A DNA stretch of 40,447 bases from CAYJAY01 sp964368445 (GTDB taxonomy: Bacteria; Bacillota; Clostridia; Oscillospirales; Ruminococcaceae). The notes below the pieces were generated by a model. The model was not told the origin of the DNA. It searched no databases and was given only the letters and a program-made list of their open reading frames with translations. The DNA lies in contig CAYJAY010000022.1 in assembly GCA_964368445.1 (NCBI GenBank), forward strand, positions 1 through 40,447, written 5' to 3'. The translations under genes were made by a program, and so were the position numbers. Position 1 is the first letter of the stretch; each line of letters starts with the position of its first letter. Positions 39,239 through 40,447 of this stretch are shown here, one piece after another.

Positions 39239-39290
39239 AAAGAGTCGCTTGATACCACCTGTTAAAGGTTATATCGCGACTCTTTTTTGT
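39239..39290 (+). terminator. Terminator of the GT-C pair
   Basis: AAAGAGTCGC (39239-39248) pairs with GCGACTCTTT (39276-39285), with an inner ACCT/AGGT pairing, and is followed by a T run. It lies between converging genes and may serve the Pro/Gln-rich gene as well. Confidence 0.8.
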
Positions 39291-39328
39291 ATAGATTTTA
39301 ATTTTATTATATCTTTATTTTTAAACTT

Positions 39329-40447
39329 TTATTTATTCCATTCGCCCGTGGCTTCATTTGTGCCCAAAGGCGAACCTTGGTTGTTTTGCGTTGGCGGTGT
39401 CCATTGTTGTTGGGGCAAAATCCCTCCACCAAACTGTTGGTTGCCCTGCGCAAAAGACGGCATTGACGGCGCTGTCGGTTGCAAAGGCGCAGAGTTTTGC
39501 GCGGTCGCGGTGGGCGTATACATAGGAACATAGGGCGGAACGACAGGGGCAGAGTTTGTCCCCGACACTGTCACGGGTTGGGCTGCCGTCCCTGTGCTCG
39601 GAAAAGCTTGCTCAAACGACGGGATCTGTGGTGTTTGAACTTTTTCCGCTTCAATCTTTTGGGCTTCACCTTTGTTATTGTTGTCGGAGTTGTTTGGGTT
39701 TTGCGGGAACATTGGAACGTATGGCGGTTGTTGGGCTTGTGGCTCCAACGTTTGCTCCACATTTTGTCTAAACTGTGGAACGGCGAACGGTGTTGACGCT
39801 TGCTGTGGCGCAAAAGCCGCTACCGCAGGAGGTTGTTCGGGCGGTTGACCGCCGTTAAACTGTGGAGCGGTAAAAACGGGAGGCGAAGCAACGATGGGGT
39901 TTTGTTGTGCGGGTGGTTGTTGGCCAAACTGTTGAGTGTTTGCCGAAGCCAAACCGTTTTGGTTGCTTTGTTCCGATTGTTGTGGTGTAAACGGTGTAAA
40001 TGGTGTCTCAAAAACCGAAGTGAACACGGGAACGTCAGGAATCTTTCCATATTGTTGAGAAATCTGTGATTGTTCCGGTGCGACAGGCTGTTCTTGTGGT
40101 TGTTCAGGTTGGTTTGAAACAAAATCTTGAGTTTCAACCGACGGTTGTTCGGGGGTAGCTTGTTGAACAAACAACGGCTGTTGTGGTTGTTGCGACGATG
40201 TTTGTTGTGGCTCAAAAATCGGTTGTTCTTGCGGTTGCGCTGTTTCTTGTTGAGCCGGTTGTTGTTGCGGTTGTGCCGTTTCTTGTTGAGCTGGCTGTTC
40301 TTGTTGTTGCGCTGTTTCTTGTTGAACCGGCTGTTGTTGCTGTTGTGCCGTTTCTTGTTGAGTTGGCTGTTCTTGCTGTTGAGCCGTTTCTTGTTGAGCC
40401 GGTTGTTGTTGCTGTTGTGCCGTTTCTTGTTGAACCGGTTGTTCTTG
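39329..40447 (-). CDS. Pro/Gln-rich low-complexity protein, N-terminus cut by window edge
   Basis: The frame is open from the right edge (40447) to the stop at 39329, giving at least 372 residues. The ATG at 40174 is internal and not a likely start, as the open frame continues without stop through the repeats upstream. The visible part begins with six 12-residue repeats (consensus QxQPxQQETAQx), then a long Pro/Gln/Phe-rich stretch with recurring PPYVPM, PVFTSVFETPFTPF and PQFNGGQPP-like pieces. No membrane helix or known domain is visible; it ends EATGEWNK. It resembles in composition the cytoplasmic tail of the GH25 protein at 30955. Function unknown; a scaffold or disordered partner is possible, and a structured N-terminal domain may lie outside the window. 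Confidence 0.8.
   Translation of the reverse strand, partial: QEQPVQQETAQQQQQPAQQETAQQQEQPTQQETAQQQQQPVQQETAQQQEQPAQQETAQPQQQPAQQETAQPQEQPIFEPQQTSSQQPQQPLFVQQATPEQPSVETQDFVSNQPEQPQEQPVAPEQSQISQQYGKIPDVPVFTSVFETPFTPFTPQQSEQSNQNGLASANTQQFGQQPPAQQNPIVASPPVFTAPQFNGGQPPEQPPAVAAFAPQQASTPFAVPQFRQNVEQTLEPQAQQPPYVPMFPQNPNNSDNNNKGEAQKIEAEKVQTPQIPSFEQAFPSTGTAAQPVTVSGTNSAPVVPPYVPMYTPTATAQNSAPLQPTAPSMPSFAQGNQQFGGGILPQQQWTPPTQNNQGSPLGTNEATGEWNK
40232..40447 (-). repeat. 36-bp tandem repeat encoding 12 residues, six copies in window
   Basis: Six in-frame units in succession: QEQPVQQETAQQ, QQQPAQQETAQQ, QEQPTQQETAQQ, QQQPVQQETAQQ, QEQPAQQETAQP, QQQPAQQETAQP, then a partial QEQP. The second residue alternates strictly Glu/Gln, so the higher-order unit is 72 bp. 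The array continues past the window edge. Confidence 0.92.

Noticed and set aside
39479..39796. Cys/Arg/Trp-rich frames on the plus strand opposite the Pro/Gln-rich gene
   Set aside because: They are the complement of CAA/CCG codon runs; the minus frame is open to the edge and has regular protein repeats.
40172..40174. ATG at 40174 as the start of the Pro/Gln-rich gene
   Set aside because: The same frame continues upstream without a stop through six protein-level repeats to the window edge, and no ribosome-binding site precedes this ATG.

Overview
The window reads as chromosomal DNA from a motile, low-to-moderate-GC Firmicute, most likely an uncultured member of Clostridia. Reasons: AGGAGG-type ribosome-binding sites throughout; a flagellin controlled by a FliW-CsrA pair; TTGACA/TATAAT promoters with 16-18 base spacers; hairpin-plus-U-tract terminators; a TIGR03905-type TSCPD protein, a YpsA-like SLOG protein and a yybP-ykoY riboswitch. 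I saw no phage, plasmid, transposase, CRISPR, rRNA or tRNA genes.

Layout. 1-1768 (minus): fliW, csrA and a flagellin cut by the left edge. 1867-6927 (minus): a MATE exporter, a B12-binding-type radical SAM protein (DUF4080 type) and a GH13 alpha-glucosidase, separated by unusual heptamer-plus-hairpin repeats. 7143-13709 (plus): a cell-surface cluster with a membrane-anchored M23 peptidase, a bactofilin, two GT-C membrane glycosyltransferases and a GT2 enzyme with a degenerate N-terminal half. 13751-20420 (minus): an FGGY sugar kinase behind secA, an unrecognised two-gene unit, and tyrS. 20696-27450 (plus): a long apparent operon for nucleoside salvage and RNA metabolism: short leader ORF, cdd, ksgA, udk, a TSCPD protein, psuK, a GtrII-like membrane protein, psuG and rarD. 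27720-28214 (plus): a YpsA-like SLOG protein. 28387-29538 (minus): a cation/Ca2+ exchanger behind a complete Mn2+-type riboswitch with an overlapping terminator. 29660-30903 (plus): a four-TM protein with a C-terminal His/Cys cluster, and a tandem DUF1508 protein. 30955-36045 (minus): metG, a GDPD-family phosphodiesterase, and a GH25 lysozyme with about 400 disordered cytoplasmic residues. 36336-39079 (plus): two overlapping paralogous GT-C proteins. 39329-40447 (minus): a Pro/Gln-rich protein with a 12-residue tandem repeat, cut by the right edge.

How the genes fit together. The window mixes housekeeping genes (secA, tyrS, metG, ksgA) with envelope building (M23, bactofilin, five GT-C enzymes, GT2, GH25). 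The salvage operon can take cytidine, uridine and pseudouridine to UMP, or to uracil plus ribose-5-phosphate. Regulation is visible in several leaders: a GGA-loop hairpin before flagellin, two very short leader ORFs, the riboswitch, and a palindrome just after a promoter.

The least expected structure is between genes: a family of elements built as 7-bp tandem repeats, an 8-9-bp unit, then a hairpin (five arms at four loci), and an 80-bp dispersed repeat present twice without gaps, each copy carrying a 20-bp hairpin core. All functional statements are from reading the sequence; no searches were run.
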